Part shown: piece by piece, positions 25,216 through 34,585 of the stretch
Numbering within the stretch: the first letter of the stretch is position 1
How the letters are laid out: each line of letters opens with the position of its first letter
Source of the DNA: Massilia sp. W12
GTDB taxonomy: Bacteria; Pseudomonadota; Gammaproteobacteria; Burkholderiales; Burkholderiaceae_D
Length of the DNA: 64,000 bases
Assembly: GCF_037300705.1 (NCBI RefSeq)
Contig: NZ_CP147776.1
Coordinates: 1,612,001 to 1,676,000 of the forward strand
Direction: 5' to 3'
Program-made: the position numbers and the translations under genes
The notes under the pieces: generated by a model
The model's input: only the letters and a program-made list of their open reading frames with translations
Told to the model about the DNA's origin: nothing
Databases searched by the model: none

Positions 25216-26317
25216 CGCATTGTTTAATTTAACCGCCACCCAATTCCGTCAATATTTGCGCGAACCGCAAATTTTGTTTTGGTCGTTTGGCTTTCCGCTC
25301 TTACTGGTGTGGTTGTTAGGCGTGTCCTTTGCCGAGCCGGATGTGAATGAACGCATTGTCGGCGTGGTTGTGCCGGCGCAGTCTGGCCCGGCGCAGGCGG
25401 AATTGAAAGCATGGGCTGCGCGCATCGAAGGTAAAGAACACACGATGCCATCCATCGTCAATCAAAATGAAGTCAAGCGCACCCATTTGGTCAAGGTCAA
25501 ATATAAGTTCAAATTTTATGAAAGCCGCGAAGAAGTGGTGCGCGGTTTGAAACGTGGCGATGTGCAAGTATTTGTCGAGCCGGATGCGCAAGGTAAGCGC
25601 ATGTATTTTCTGGACCCGCAAAACAGCGACGCCATGCTGACCTTCTTTTTCCTGCGTGACGATCCGGACAGCTTGAATAAAGCGGTCGAGAAAAACATGT
25701 CCGTCCTGGAAAGCCCCGGTCTGCGCTATATCGATTTCCTGGTGCCGGGTTTGATCGGCATGGCGATTATGGAAACCTGCTTAATCGCGGTAGGCTGGAC
25801 CTTGATTGAAAAACGCGCCACCAAAGTCACACGTCAAATGCGCATTACGCCGATGAACCGCTACGACTTTTTAGGCGCCCATGTGCTGGCCTGTTTTGTG
25901 TTTTGCTTCATGGAGATTTTCGCGATTTATTTCTTTGCGCAGAGTTATTTTGATGTTCATGCGCAGGGCGGTTTGCTACCCTTCCTCTTACTGGTGATTG
26001 CGGGTAATTTATGCTTCGCCGGCATCGCCATCCTGGCCGCATCCCGCGCCTTAAAAGCACAAACCGCGAGCGGCATGCTGGAAGTGACTATTTTGTTCAT
26101 GGTGATTTTCTCCGGTATTTTCTTCAGCTATAAACATTTCCCGGAATGGATGGTCAGCATCATCCAATACCTGCCGCTGACGATTCTGGCGGATTCCATG
26201 CGCATGGTTTTTGTTGAAGGCGCCGGCATTGCGGAAATCACCACGGCATTGGTGGTGCTGAGCCTGACCGGTTTGATCACCTTTGTAACCGGGGCGAAAG
26301 TGTTTAGATGGTATTGA
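25208..26317 (+). CDS. ABC-2 type transporter permease
   Basis: A 369-residue membrane protein beginning at ATG 25208, inside the end of the ATPase gene, which implies translational coupling. One N-terminal transmembrane segment (about residues 20-40) is followed by a long, charged extracytoplasmic region (about 45-175). Five further hydrophobic segments then occur in the C-terminal half, including FLVPGLIGMAIMET and MLEVTILFMVIFSGIFF. This is the DrrB/YhhJ-like ABC-2 topology. It should form the channel for the adjacent ATPase. The gene is the last of the NRPS-PKS operon; the genes beyond it run on the opposite strand. Confidence 0.9.
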   Translation: MNNALFNLTATQFRQYLREPQILFWSFGFPLLLVWLLGVSFAEPDVNERIVGVVVPAQSGPAQAELKAWAARIEGKEHTMPSIVNQNEVKRTHLVKVKYKFKFYESREEVVRGLKRGDVQVFVEPDAQGKRMYFLDPQNSDAMLTFFFLRDDPDSLNKAVEKNMSVLESPGLRYIDFLVPGLIGMAIMETCLIAVGWTLIEKRATKVTRQMRITPMNRYDFLGAHVLACFVFCFMEIFAIYFFAQSYFDVHAQGGLLPFLLLVIAGNLCFAGIAILAASRALKAQTASGMLEVTILFMVIFSGIFFSYKHFPEWMVSIIQYLPLTILADSMRMVFVEGAGIAEITTALVVLSLTGLITFVTGAKVFRWY

Positions 26318-26340
26318 GGCGGTGTTGATTGTGTAAGACG

Positions 26341-26367
26341 GCCGCACGGGAATTGTTCCTGTGCGGC
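26341..26367 (+). terminator. Hairpin between convergent genes, possible terminator
   Basis: GCCGCAC at 26341-26347 pairs with GTGCGGC at 26361-26367, with an inner GGAA/TTCC pair giving a stem of about 11-12 bp and a 3-base loop. It sits 24 bases after the permease stop, between convergent genes. Neither side has a T-tract, so it is termination-like rather than a classical intrinsic terminator. Confidence 0.45.
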
Positions 26368-26457
26368 TGGCGGGGAAATGGATTGAGGCGATTTGCCCGG
26401 AAAGCCTGATCTTGATCAAAAACGCAGGCGCTATTGGCGCAGCAGCGGGCCGAAAAT

Positions 26458-27219
26458 TTAATTTTCAATCCAACCATGCTCCATCAGCCGCGCCCGCAAC
26501 AACTTGCCGCGCGCCACATGTTCGGGATTGTCGGCAGAAACCATTTCCTGATCGAGCATGAATAAGGTTCCGCCCTGCGGCACAGCTTCCCAGCTAATGC
26601 CCATGCCCAGCAGCTCGGCGCGCGCTGGAACCTGATCGGGGGGGAGGTGGGAGAGGTAGGTGAGCCAATCGATACATGTCACTTGTTCGGGACTGATTGC
26701 TTCATTGAAATCAGGATTGCTGATGCGGGCATATTCAGGCGATAGCAGCGATATCAGTGAATGGAAGGAATCATTAACGTGCAAACGCTTAACTGCAGAT
26801 GGTGAATTTTCTTGGTAGATAAATTTACATATAAGGCGATTTTTAACCGGCTTTTCTCCAAAGTAACCATCAGAATATGAGATTTTCGCTTGAATTTTTG
26901 AATCATTGAAGCATGAATGCGCTTCTAAATGACAGGTAAAACCATGCGGCGCCAAAGTGCAGTCAGTGATAAAACCGGCTTCGTCTGTATCAGTAAATTT
27001 TTGGTCTGTATGTGAAATTGATTTTCTTACTGAATCTTTTAATTCACTAAGATTTTCTCCTGCTGGCAAGCGTTCCCCTGCTTGAGTGCCAATAACTTTG
27101 AAATCGCTGACAACTGCTTTTGTATTTTTGAGTGAAGTGAGAATTTTTTTCAAATATATCGCGTACTCTGAAAAACTGAGTTTATTTTTACTCCAATAAA
27201 ACCCAAAATATGCTTCCAT
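26458..27219 (-). CDS. Imm52-type immunity protein (copy 1)
   Basis: A 253-residue soluble protein whose start lies 6 bases after the stop of the Tox-REase-5 effector gene, the usual effector-immunity pairing. From memory, the N-terminal FYWSKNKLSFSEYA region and C-terminal LGMGISWEAVPQGG region match the Imm52 family, the known partner of Tox-REase-5 toxins (TsiT with TseT in Pseudomonas). The last 70 residues are almost identical to the second copy at 28738-29505, whereas the first 180 differ strongly. The variable part is AT-richer than its surroundings. Expected role: cytoplasmic neutralisation of its own toxin. Specificity presumably lies in the divergent N-terminal portion. Confidence 0.8.
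   Translation of the reverse strand: MEAYFGFYWSKNKLSFSEYAIYLKKILTSLKNTKAVVSDFKVIGTQAGERLPAGENLSELKDSVRKSISHTDQKFTDTDEAGFITDCTLAPHGFTCHLEAHSCFNDSKIQAKISYSDGYFGEKPVKNRLICKFIYQENSPSAVKRLHVNDSFHSLISLLSPEYARISNPDFNEAISPEQVTCIDWLTYLSHLPPDQVPARAELLGMGISWEAVPQGGTLFMLDQEMVSADNPEHVARGKLLRARLMEHGWIEN
26461..26668. repeat. Long direct repeat, unit A copy 1 (immunity 3' end)
   Basis: This 208-bp block is nearly identical to 28741-28948 and encodes the conserved C-terminus of the Imm52-type protein. Similarity stops abruptly after GAGCCAAT. Confidence 0.85.
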
Positions 27220-27225
27220 TTTTTT

Positions 27226-28605
27226 TTACTCTTTCCCTAAAAATTTTAGCGTAATTCCACTTACTTCGTTTTCCCGGAATAATCTATTTACTGCAGATTT
27301 TGCCGCAGTATTGCTGAAGTGCCATTCGATCGGGACACCATCAGCCGCATGAATTTGTTTCATCGCATCTGCCAGAATCCCTTTTTTCCAAAATTCGGCA
27401 TCCAAGGGTGGAAACTTCTCCCAATCCTTCGCATCAATCAAAACCTTGCGCACCGGGTCATAACCATCAAACAGCACCTTACCGCTGGGCACATCCGCAT
27501 ACGGCACGGCATATTCTACCCCACGCTCCACGCCGGTCACCAATTCCTGATATTCCGCACCCTTGGCGCGCAGCGGCGCCGCTTGCCAGACGCCGGGGCC
27601 GCCCTGGCTTTGGCCGATCAGGCTTTGCGCTGCCGTCAGCGGGGGCCGGCTGGGGATGGGCGCGGGGGCGGGTTTAGGCGTTGGCGCAGGTGCGCGGGGC
27701 GGCGGGCTGGCTGGCGGTGCGGATACTGCCGGGCGGGCGAAGGGGCCGGGCGCGGGTGCGCTGCCTGTGGGTTTCGGGCCGCTGCTGGCGTGGGCGTGCA
27801 CTGGTGGTTTGACTTGCAGCAATGGGTGGCGGCTGGCGGCGGCGCCGTGTTGGCTGAGCCATTGCGCAAAGCGTTCGCCCAGTGCAGGCGCGGCGCGCAC
27901 GCTGGCCAGCATGGCTTGCGCTTCGCCTTTGCCACGGGTGAACCAGGCCAGCAGGGCGCTCAGCAAGGCCAGGGAAAACAGCAGATGCCCCTCGGCAAAA
28001 TGCTGGCTGGCGCGCAGCGTGCTGACTTTGCCCACGGCCATCCTATCTGTGTGCGGCATCGGCCCCCAGGCGTCCCAGAATCCGAGTTTGTAATGTTGCA
28101 TGGCCTGCGGCATGGCTTGCGCCAGATACTGCGCCACCTCGGCGATGCCGACCAGATTCAAGAAAAAACCGCCCAGCTTGGCGCCCAGCACCGCGCCGGC
28201 AGCGGCGCCGGGCGCGGCGCCCACGCCAAACGCCAGCGAACCCGCCGCCCCACCCAACAGCGCACCCAAAGCCGCGCCGCCGCCCAGGTATAAAGCCAAT
28301 TCCTTGCACAGTTTTTCCAGCAGCGGGAGCAAGCTGGCGATGTGAAACTGGCCGAGCGCGTTGTGCATGCGCTCCTGATACATGGCGTTGGCCTGTTCCA
28401 AGGCTTGCATGACGCGCTGCCCGCGCGCAATCGCCCCGCAGGCGTCGCGCGTCATGCCGAAAGCGCTGTCGCCGCTGGCAAAGCGGCAGGCGCGCTGTAA
28501 TTCTGGCCAGGATGGCAGGCGCACACGTTGCAAGTCATATAAAAATGCTTGCACGCCGCGCTGCCAGATGGCGAAAAGGGGGGCTTGTTGCATGGGTGTC
28601 GGCAA
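27226..28605 (-). CDS. Tox-REase-5 domain effector (copy 1)
   Basis: A 459-residue protein. Residues 1-250 contain a region with Gly/Ala-rich hydrophobic stretches (about 105-155) resembling the DUF6861 N-terminus of TseT-like type VI effectors. Residues 265-330 are a Pro/Ala-rich linker. The C-terminal domain has a restriction-endonuclease-fold core with FDGYDP and the D-x-K motif LIDAK, as in Tox-REase-5, so a DNase toxin is predicted. Residues up to WEKFPP are almost identical to the second copy; the last 65 differ. The longest frame starts at TTG 28605, but ATG 28593 four codons in is also possible, and neither has a clear ribosome site. No PAAR, VgrG or signal peptide is visible, so delivery depends on genes outside the window. 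Confidence 0.8.
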   Translation of the reverse strand: MPTPMQQAPLFAIWQRGVQAFLYDLQRVRLPSWPELQRACRFASGDSAFGMTRDACGAIARGQRVMQALEQANAMYQERMHNALGQFHIASLLPLLEKLCKELALYLGGGAALGALLGGAAGSLAFGVGAAPGAAAGAVLGAKLGGFFLNLVGIAEVAQYLAQAMPQAMQHYKLGFWDAWGPMPHTDRMAVGKVSTLRASQHFAEGHLLFSLALLSALLAWFTRGKGEAQAMLASVRAAPALGERFAQWLSQHGAAASRHPLLQVKPPVHAHASSGPKPTGSAPAPGPFARPAVSAPPASPPPRAPAPTPKPAPAPIPSRPPLTAAQSLIGQSQGGPGVWQAAPLRAKGAEYQELVTGVERGVEYAVPYADVPSGKVLFDGYDPVRKVLIDAKDWEKFPPLDAEFWKKGILADAMKQIHAADGVPIEWHFSNTAAKSAVNRLFRENEVSGITLKFLGKE

Positions 28606-28715
28606 AGAATGCGCAGAACAGCGCTTGTCACACGGGAAGTGCTGCAGTGTAGCATTTCCCTTGCTGCGCCTTGACTTATGCTTATAAATAAATAATTTCC
28701 ATCAGAAAACGCAAA
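27410..28715. repeat. Long direct repeat, unit B copy 1 (toxin 5' region)
   Basis: About 1.3 kb nearly identical to 29693-30998. It covers the effector N-terminus, the linker, the catalytic DAK motif and roughly 110 bp upstream of the gene. The two B copies are offset by 2283 bp. Confidence 0.88.
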
Positions 28716-28737
28716 CAAGCGCGGCAGTCAGGGGCGC

Positions 28738-29505
28738 TTAATTCTCAATCCAACCATGCTCCATCAGCCGCGCCCGCAACAACTTGCCGCGCGCCACGTG
28801 TTCAGGATTGTCAGCCGAAACCATTTCCTGATCGAGCATGAATAAGGTTCCGCCCTGCGGCACAGCTTCCCAGCTAATGCCCATGCCCAGCAGCTCGGAT
28901 TTGGCGGGGACTTGCTCGGGGGGGAGGTGGGAGAGGTAGGTGAGCCAATTAATTGCGGTAATGTCCTCTTCAGAAATTTTATAAGCAAAATCTTGATCGC
29001 CTGAGCGTAAGGATCTGGGTTTGAACATGGAAATACTTAACAAAGCCAAATCTTTCAACTTTGTTTGCATCAGATAGAGAACGTGTCTGTCAGCTTTTCT
29101 GGTGTCAGGAAAGTTAATCAGGAAAAGATTGCTACTTGAAAATTCTCCATGTTTGCCATCGCAAAAAGATATATTAATTCCGCCGTCTTTTAATTTCCTG
29201 GAAGTGTTGAAAATTTCTCTAAATCCTAATTTACTTGTTGCATGATCGCTGATCATATTGTTTTCATCGACTACTGAGAAAATCTTGTCATCAGCACTGG
29301 ATGACTCGCGCAAGATTTCTGATAAATTTGAAAAATCTTCAGCAATGAGGTGTGTTGCATCTTTCCCTTTTGCTATGTGACAGAAGTGTGAAAATGTGCT
29401 GTCAAATTCGCGTAATGTACTTAACGTTTTCTTGATATTAGTTGCAAATTCGCCAAAAGAAATGCATGTCTCATTCCAATAAGCTCCAAGCATGACATGT
29501 CTCAT
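28738..29505 (-). CDS. Imm52-type immunity protein (copy 2)
   Basis: A 255-residue paralogue of the protein at 26458-27219. It starts at ATG 29505, 3 bases after the effector stop, with an AAAGGA ribosome site inside the effector's last codons, so the pair is translationally coupled. The N-terminus (MLGAYWNETCISFGEFA) keeps the family pattern but is otherwise divergent. The C-terminal 70 residues are almost identical to copy 1. It probably protects against the second effector only. The divergence suggests the two pairs are non-cross-protecting, which is an inference. Confidence 0.8.
   Translation of the reverse strand: MRHVMLGAYWNETCISFGEFATNIKKTLSTLREFDSTFSHFCHIAKGKDATHLIAEDFSNLSEILRESSSADDKIFSVVDENNMISDHATSKLGFREIFNTSRKLKDGGINISFCDGKHGEFSSSNLFLINFPDTRKADRHVLYLMQTKLKDLALLSISMFKPRSLRSGDQDFAYKISEEDITAINWLTYLSHLPPEQVPAKSELLGMGISWEAVPQGGTLFMLDQEMVSADNPEHVARGKLLRARLMEHGWIEN
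28741..28948. repeat. Long direct repeat, unit A copy 2 (immunity 3' end)
   Basis: Second copy of the 208-bp block at 26461-26668, offset by 2280 bp, with a handful of substitutions. Confidence 0.85.
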
Positions 29506-29508
29506 TTC

Positions 29509-30888
29509 TTATTCCTTTCCACTGGCTATCAGGCGTATGCCTTTGACTTCATTGTCATTAAACAGAACACGTACAGCATCTTTTGCCGAATGCGTGCTGA
29601 AATGCCATTCGATTGGGATGCCTTTTGCTGCGCGTAATTGCTTTTCCGCGTCGTTCAACACATTTGCATGCCAAAACTCAGCTCCAGCAGGCGGAAACTT
29701 CTCCCAATCCTTCGCATCGATCAAAACCTTGCGCACCGGATCATACCCATCAAACAGCACCTTACCGCTGGGCACATCCGCATACGGCACGGCATATTCT
29801 ACCCCACGCTCCACGCCGGTCACCAATTCCTGATATTCCACCCCCTTGGCGCGCAGCGGCGCCGCTTGCCACACGCCGGGGCCGCCCTGGCTTTGGCCGA
29901 GCAGGCTTTGCGCTGCCGTCAGCGGGGGCCGGCTTGGAATAGGCGCGGGAGCGGGTTTGGGCGCAGGCGCTGGCGCGCGGGGCGGCGGGCTGGCTGGCGG
30001 TGCGGATACTGCCGGGCGGGCGAAGGGGCCGGGCGCGGGTGCGCTGCCTGTGGGTTTCGGGCCGCTGCTGGCGTGGGCGTGCGCGGGTGGTTTGACTTGC
30101 AGCAATGGGTGGCGGCTGGCGGCGGCGCCGTGTTGGCTGAGCCATTGCGCAAAGCGCTCGCCCAGCGCAGGCGCGGCGCGCACGCTGGCCAGCATGGCTT
30201 GCGCTTCGCCTTTGCCACGGGTGAACCAGGCCAGCAAGGCGCTCAGCAAGGCCAGGGAAAACAGCAGATGCCCCTCGGCAAAATGCTGGCTGGCGCGCAG
30301 CGTGCTGACTTTGCCTAAGGCCATCCTATCCGTGTGCGGCATCGGCCCCCAGGCGTCCCAGAATCCGAGTTTGTAATGTTGCATGGCCTGCGGCATGGCT
30401 TGCGCCAGATACTGCGCCACCTCGGCGATGCCGACCAGATTCAAGAAAAAACCGCCCAGCTTGGCGCCCAGCACCGCGCCGGCAGCGGCGCCGGGCGCGG
30501 CGCCCACGCCAAACGCCAGCGAACCCGCCGCCCCACCCAACAGCGCGCCCAAGGCCGCGCCGCCGCCCAGGTATAAAGCCAATTCCTTGCACAGTTTTTC
30601 CAGCAGCGGGAGCAAGCTGGCGATGTGAAACTGGCCGAGCGCGTTGTGCATGCGCTCCTGATACATGGCGTTGGCCTGTTCCAAGGCTTGCATGACGCGC
30701 TGCCCGCGCGCAATCGCCCCGCAGGCGTCGCGCGTCATGCCGAAAGCGCTGTCGCCGCTGGCAAAGCGGCAGGCACGCTGTAATTCTGGCCAGGATGGCA
30801 GGCGCACACGCTGCAAGTCATATAAAAATGCTTGCACGCCGCGCTGCCAGATGGCGAAAAGGGGGTCTTGTTGCATGGGTGTCGGCAA
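29509..30888 (-). CDS. Tox-REase-5 domain effector (copy 2)
   Basis: A 459-residue paralogue of copy 1, with near-identical residues 1 to about 393, including the DUF6861-like N-terminus, the proline-rich linker and the FDGYDP plus LIDAK catalytic core. The terminal 65 residues, beginning AGAEFWHANVLND, are different but keep the IPIEWHFS signature. The catalytic residues thus lie in the shared part while the likely immunity-binding tail varies. The start is TTG 30888 or ATG 30876. The predicted activity is nuclease, by family resemblance only. Confidence 0.8.
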   Translation of the reverse strand: MPTPMQQDPLFAIWQRGVQAFLYDLQRVRLPSWPELQRACRFASGDSAFGMTRDACGAIARGQRVMQALEQANAMYQERMHNALGQFHIASLLPLLEKLCKELALYLGGGAALGALLGGAAGSLAFGVGAAPGAAAGAVLGAKLGGFFLNLVGIAEVAQYLAQAMPQAMQHYKLGFWDAWGPMPHTDRMALGKVSTLRASQHFAEGHLLFSLALLSALLAWFTRGKGEAQAMLASVRAAPALGERFAQWLSQHGAAASRHPLLQVKPPAHAHASSGPKPTGSAPAPGPFARPAVSAPPASPPPRAPAPAPKPAPAPIPSRPPLTAAQSLLGQSQGGPGVWQAAPLRAKGVEYQELVTGVERGVEYAVPYADVPSGKVLFDGYDPVRKVLIDAKDWEKFPPAGAEFWHANVLNDAEKQLRAAKGIPIEWHFSTHSAKDAVRVLFNDNEVKGIRLIASGKE

Positions 30889-30998
30889 AGAATGCGCAGA
30901 ACAGCGCTTGTCACACGGGAAGTGCGGCAGTGTAGCATTTCCCTTGCTGTGTGTTGACTTGCGATTGCAAATAAATGATTTCCATCAGGAAATTCAAG
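29693..30998. repeat. Long direct repeat, unit B copy 2 (toxin 5' region)
   Basis: Second copy of 27410-28715. Similarity decays about 110 bp upstream of the effector start, which suggests where the duplication ends. Confidence 0.88.
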
Positions 30999-31229
30999 CA
31001 AGAACGAGCGTAACAGCGCTGTTTGTTGATGTACGATGTACATCCATGACTGGTGAAATCAGTTCGCAACATGCAGATTGTTGGGTCTGGAAATTACGCT
31101 GAACTCAATCTGCAGAATTGGGTAATTTATTTTGGCAGGGGCACGCCAAACTCACCAAATCAGGACCTTGCCTAAGGAGTGATTTACGTCGCATTCCAGT
31201 TTGTCGGACAGTGCCTCTGCCCGGCAGGT
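30889..31229. other. Intergenic region upstream of effector copy 2
   Basis: About 340 bp without a convincing gene. The first 110 bp repeat the region upstream of effector copy 1 and probably hold the effector promoter, though I could not pick clear -35/-10 boxes. A palindrome GATGTACATC lies at 31035-31044, preceded by a direct GATGTAC at 31028. The remaining part (about 31080-31229) looks unrelated to either side and holds only short frames. Confidence 0.5.
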
Positions 31230-31637
31230 TTATGCTTCATATCCATGAACTGCGAGAATCACGGTCAGTTCCTTCTGCTTCGATATGGGTAACTGCCAGA
31301 CAGGTTTTCGGATCACATCGTGTGGGTCTATCAGCGTGAACTTGGCGCCTAGGGTGAGAAGTAAATCAACAGCCTCAGCTTGACCCCCTTGCAGTGCGTG
31401 TATCAAAGCAAATTCAGGGATTATGGCGCCCAAGCTGTGCAGCAAACGAATTCCATCTGTATGATTTTCCACGGCCAAGCAATGCAGCACCGTTTCTGCA
31501 GAGTGATTATTGAACTCCAGAATTCCGGGTTTCTCTTTTACCAACTGTGGAACTGTCTGCGGACGTTCCAATACAGCTTCCAAGAGGCTGTTGAAGCCAG
31601 AAATTTCCTCCGCTGTGGCAGTTCCCATGCGTCTCAT
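31230..31637 (-). CDS. Small ankyrin-repeat-like protein
   Basis: About 135 residues from ATG 31637 (ATG 31628 and TTG 31700 are alternatives; none has a clear ribosome site). Two ankyrin-like repeats can be read: ETVLHCLAVENHTDGIRLLHSLGA, split here as ETVLHCLAVEN plus IRLLHSLGA, and FALIHALQGGQ plus AVDLLLTLGAKF. No signal peptide or catalytic motif is seen. Ankyrin proteins often serve as immunity proteins in polymorphic-toxin loci, and this gene follows two toxin/immunity pairs, but no specific partner can be named. The function is otherwise unknown. Confidence 0.6.
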   Translation of the reverse strand: MRRMGTATAEEISGFNSLLEAVLERPQTVPQLVKEKPGILEFNNHSAETVLHCLAVENHTDGIRLLHSLGAIIPEFALIHALQGGQAEAVDLLLTLGAKFTLIDPHDVIRKPVWQLPISKQKELTVILAVHGYEA

Positions 31638-31760
31638 ATGGCGTTTAAGGTGCAAGGTTTGCGCGGGGGCGGGGCAGGCAGCGCAGTGATCGGCTGGCAA
31701 AAAATCATATATTTATGCGGGCGGCTCTGTTGCCAAACCTACCGCCAGATTACAGCAAAC

Positions 31761-33035
31761 TCACCCCCGCACCTGCCCACTCCCGAACACCACATACTTC
31801 AGCGAAGTCAGCCCCTCCAGCCCGACCGGGCCGCGGGCATGCAGTTTGTCGTTGGAAATGCCGATTTCCGCGCCCAGGCCATATTCAAAACCATCGGCGA
31901 AACGGGTTGAGGCGTTGACCATGACCGAGGCGGAATCGACTTCGCGCAAAAAGCGCATGGCGCGTCCATGGTGCTGGGTGATGATGGCGTCGGTGTGTTT
32001 TGAGCCATGCCGGTTGATGTGCGCAATCGCCTGATCCATATCGTCCACCACGCGCACGGCTAAAATCGGGGCCAGGTATTCGCTGTCCCAGTCGGCGTCG
32101 CTGGCTTGCGCCAGGTGCGGGTAGCCTTGCAGCAGGGCGTGGCTGGCGGCATCGCAGCGCAATTCCACTTGCTGCGTTAAATAGTCTTGCGCCAGCAGCG
32201 GTAAGATGCGCGGCGCTATTGCGCGCGCCACCAGCAGGGTTTCCATGGTGTTGCAGGTGCCGTAGCGGTGGCATTTGGCGTTGAAGGCAATCGCGCGCGC
32301 TTGTTCCAGCTCGGCGTCTTCGTCAATATACACATGGCAAATGCCATCGAGGTGTTTGATCATCGGCACTGTCGCTTCTTGCATCAGCCGCTCAATCAAG
32401 CCTTTGCCGCCGCGCGGCACGATCACGTCCACATAGCGGTTCATGGTGATCAAATGGCCGACGGCGGCGCGCTCGGTGGTGTCCACCACTTGCACCGCTT
32501 CAGCCGGCAGGCCGGCGTCAAGCAAACCCTGTTGCACCAATTGCGCCAGCAGGCGGTTGCAGTGGATGGCTTCTTTGCCGCCGCGCAAAATACTGGCGTT
32601 GCCGCTCTTGATGCATAAGGCTGCCGCATCCACCGTCACATTCGGGCGCGCTTCATAAATGATGCCGATCACGCCCAGCGGCACGCGCATCTGGCCAACC
32701 TGAATGCCGCTGGGGCGGATTTTCAGATTGCTCATTTCTCCCACCGGATCCGGCAGGCTGACGATTTGCGTCAAGCCTTCGATCATGAGGCCAATCGCTT
32801 TGTCGGATAATTGCAAGCGGTCGAGCAGGGCCGGCTCCAGCCCGACCTCGCGTGCGGCTTGCATATCTTGCGCATTCGCCGCTTTCAGCGCTGCGCTTTG
32901 CGCGCTGATCTGCGCTGCAATCGCCTGCAAGGCCCGGTTTTTGCGCGCACTGTCGGCGCGCGCCATGGCGGCGGAGGCGGCGCGCGCGCGCTGCCCGAGT
33001 TGCTGCATATAGTCTGCTAAGTGTTCTTGATTCAT
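31761..33035 (-). CDS. proA: Gamma-glutamyl phosphate reductase
   Basis: A 424-residue enzyme of proline synthesis that reduces gamma-glutamyl phosphate to glutamate semialdehyde with NADPH. The family motifs [25 protein letters not shown] and DVIVPRGG are present, as is the catalytic Cys in [11 protein letters not shown]. Length fits the family (417-425). I chose ATG 33035 because [14 protein letters not shown] aligns with the E. coli start; ATG 33053 or 33050, just after the holA stop, would add five or six residues. It is the last gene of a long minus-strand run after holA, an order seen in other betaproteobacteria. Confidence 0.95.
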   Translation of the reverse strand: MNQEHLADYMQQLGQRARAASAAMARADSARKNRALQAIAAQISAQSAALKAANAQDMQAAREVGLEPALLDRLQLSDKAIGLMIEGLTQIVSLPDPVGEMSNLKIRPSGIQVGQMRVPLGVIGIIYEARPNVTVDAAALCIKSGNASILRGGKEAIHCNRLLAQLVQQGLLDAGLPAEAVQVVDTTERAAVGHLITMNRYVDVIVPRGGKGLIERLMQEATVPMIKHLDGICHVYIDEDAELEQARAIAFNAKCHRYGTCNTMETLLVARAIAPRILPLLAQDYLTQQVELRCDAASHALLQGYPHLAQASDADWDSEYLAPILAVRVVDDMDQAIAHINRHGSKHTDAIITQHHGRAMRFLREVDSASVMVNASTRFADGFEYGLGAEIGISNDKLHARGPVGLEGLTSLKYVVFGSGQVRG

Positions 33036-33055
33036 CGCCTGTGTTTCCATCATTC

Positions 33056-34072
33056 TCAGCGGGCTATTGCTAAGCCCAGTTGCAACAGCGCGTCCCAGCA
33101 ATCGCCGGAAAGTTGCCGGCTTTTTAAGCCCTTGATGATTTTATCGATCTGGGCGGCCTGGCGCAGGGCGGCTTGCAATTGGGCCAGACTGAGGCGGCGC
33201 AAGGCGTCGCCGATCAGGCGTTCGCGCGGGCCGAAGACGCGGTTTTCTTTCATGGCTTGGGCTAATTGCGCCCCGCGCGCCTGCGCGCACTTGAGTTTGA
33301 GCAGGGTGCGCACTTCTTCTGTCATGGCCCATAAAATCAGCGGCAGCGCTTCGCCTTCGCCCTGTAAGCCCTGCAGCATGCGCGCTACGCGCAAGGGTTC
33401 GCCTTTTAACATGGCTTCTGAGAGTTTGAACACATCGTAGCGCGCCACATTCAAGACGCTGGCATGGATGTCTTCCAATTCCAGTTTGCCGGGGCCGTGC
33501 AAGAGGCCCAGTTTCATGATTTCCTGATGCGCTGCTAATAAATTGCCTTCGACCCGGTTGGCGATGAAGTCCAGCCCTTCGCGGCTGGCGCTTTGCTGTT
33601 GCAGGCTTAAGCGTTCTTCGATCCAGGCCGGCAGGCGCGCCCGCTCGACCAGGGGGATTTCCAGATAGGCGGCATGTTGCTGCAGGCTTTGCACCCAGGC
33701 CGCTTTTTGCGTCTGCCAATCCGGTTTCGGCATGGAGAGCAGGCACAGGGTGTCGTCGCCCAACAGCGGCGGTAAATCCTGCAGCATGCGTGCGCCTTCG
33801 ACCCCGGGTTTGCCGCCGGGCATGCGCAATTCCAGTATTTTGCGGTCGCCAAACAGCGATTGCGATTGGCAGGCGGCGGCCAGCTGGCCCCATTTGAAAT
33901 TGCGCTCGACATGCAAGACTTCGCGCTCGGTATAGCCTTGGGTGCGGGCGGCGGCGCGGATCGCGTCCGCCGCTTCCAGGGCTAATAAGTGCTCATCGCT
34001 GGCGATGACATACAGGCTGGCCAGGCGGCCTGCCTGTAAATGCGCTTTGAGCTGTTCCGCGCGCAATTGCAT
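33056..34072 (-). CDS. holA: DNA polymerase III delta subunit
   Basis: A 338-residue clamp-loader subunit that opens the beta sliding clamp. The recognised features are the N-terminal [12 protein letters not shown]...[20 protein letters not shown] region (split), the [15 protein letters not shown] stretch, and the family C-terminal helical domain ending [18 protein letters not shown]. Like other delta subunits it lacks a Walker A motif. The start at ATG 34072 lies 1 base after the lptE stop. The open frame extends about 60 codons upstream only as an overlap with lptE. The order leuS-lptE-holA is common in proteobacteria. Confidence 0.93.
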   Translation of the reverse strand: MQLRAEQLKAHLQAGRLASLYVIASDEHLLALEAADAIRAAARTQGYTEREVLHVERNFKWGQLAAACQSQSLFGDRKILELRMPGGKPGVEGARMLQDLPPLLGDDTLCLLSMPKPDWQTQKAAWVQSLQQHAAYLEIPLVERARLPAWIEERLSLQQQSASREGLDFIANRVEGNLLAAHQEIMKLGLLHGPGKLELEDIHASVLNVARYDVFKLSEAMLKGEPLRVARMLQGLQGEGEALPLILWAMTEEVRTLLKLKCAQARGAQLAQAMKENRVFGPRERLIGDALRRLSLAQLQAALRQAAQIDKIIKGLKSRQLSGDCWDALLQLGLAIAR

Positions 34073-34073
34073 G

Positions 34074-34585
34074 TCAACGCTCCGGGCGGATCGCCGCCAG
34101 CCGGCGCAGGATTTGTTGCACCAGATCGCTTTGCATATCGCGCCACAACAAGGCTTCTTCTGCTTCCTTGGCCAGCACTTGCGCTTCGTTAAAGCTGATG
34201 GTGCGGCGCAGATTGATGTCGGAGGGCATGAGCAATTCCCGTCCTTTGTTATCAATCACGCGAAAGCGCAGGGTGTAGGTGAGGGCGAATTCGCGCACCC
34301 GGCCTGCGCTGTTGAGCGAAAGCACGGTTTTATCACGCGTATCGGCCATGATTTGCAAGACCGCGTCGGCCTGGCTGGCGTTGGCGGCGAGTTGCAAGCG
34401 GCTGCCGGCGCGCAAATTGCGCGTCAGTTCGATGGCCAGCGGCGAGCGCGCATCCGCTTCCAGGTACAGGCTGGAAAAGGGCAGGGCTAACAGCGCATCA
34501 TTGCTGCGCAACTGAAAGCCGCAGGCCGACAGCAGCAGGGCGCACAGGGCCAGCAAGCCCCATGCGCGTTTGGTCAGGCGCATCA

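Noticed and set aside
27319..28293. Plus-strand open frame of 324 codons over effector copy 1
   Set aside because: Shadow of the proline/alanine-rich effector gene; the same shadow recurs over copy 2, as expected from the duplication.
31023..31229. Possible insertion-sequence remnant near the effector locus
   Set aside because: A short palindrome and unfamiliar sequence only; no terminal inverted repeats, target duplication or transposase fragment could be identified.
31380..31910. Plus-strand 176-codon frame
   Set aside because: Antisense to the ankyrin-like gene and the end of proA; no motif.
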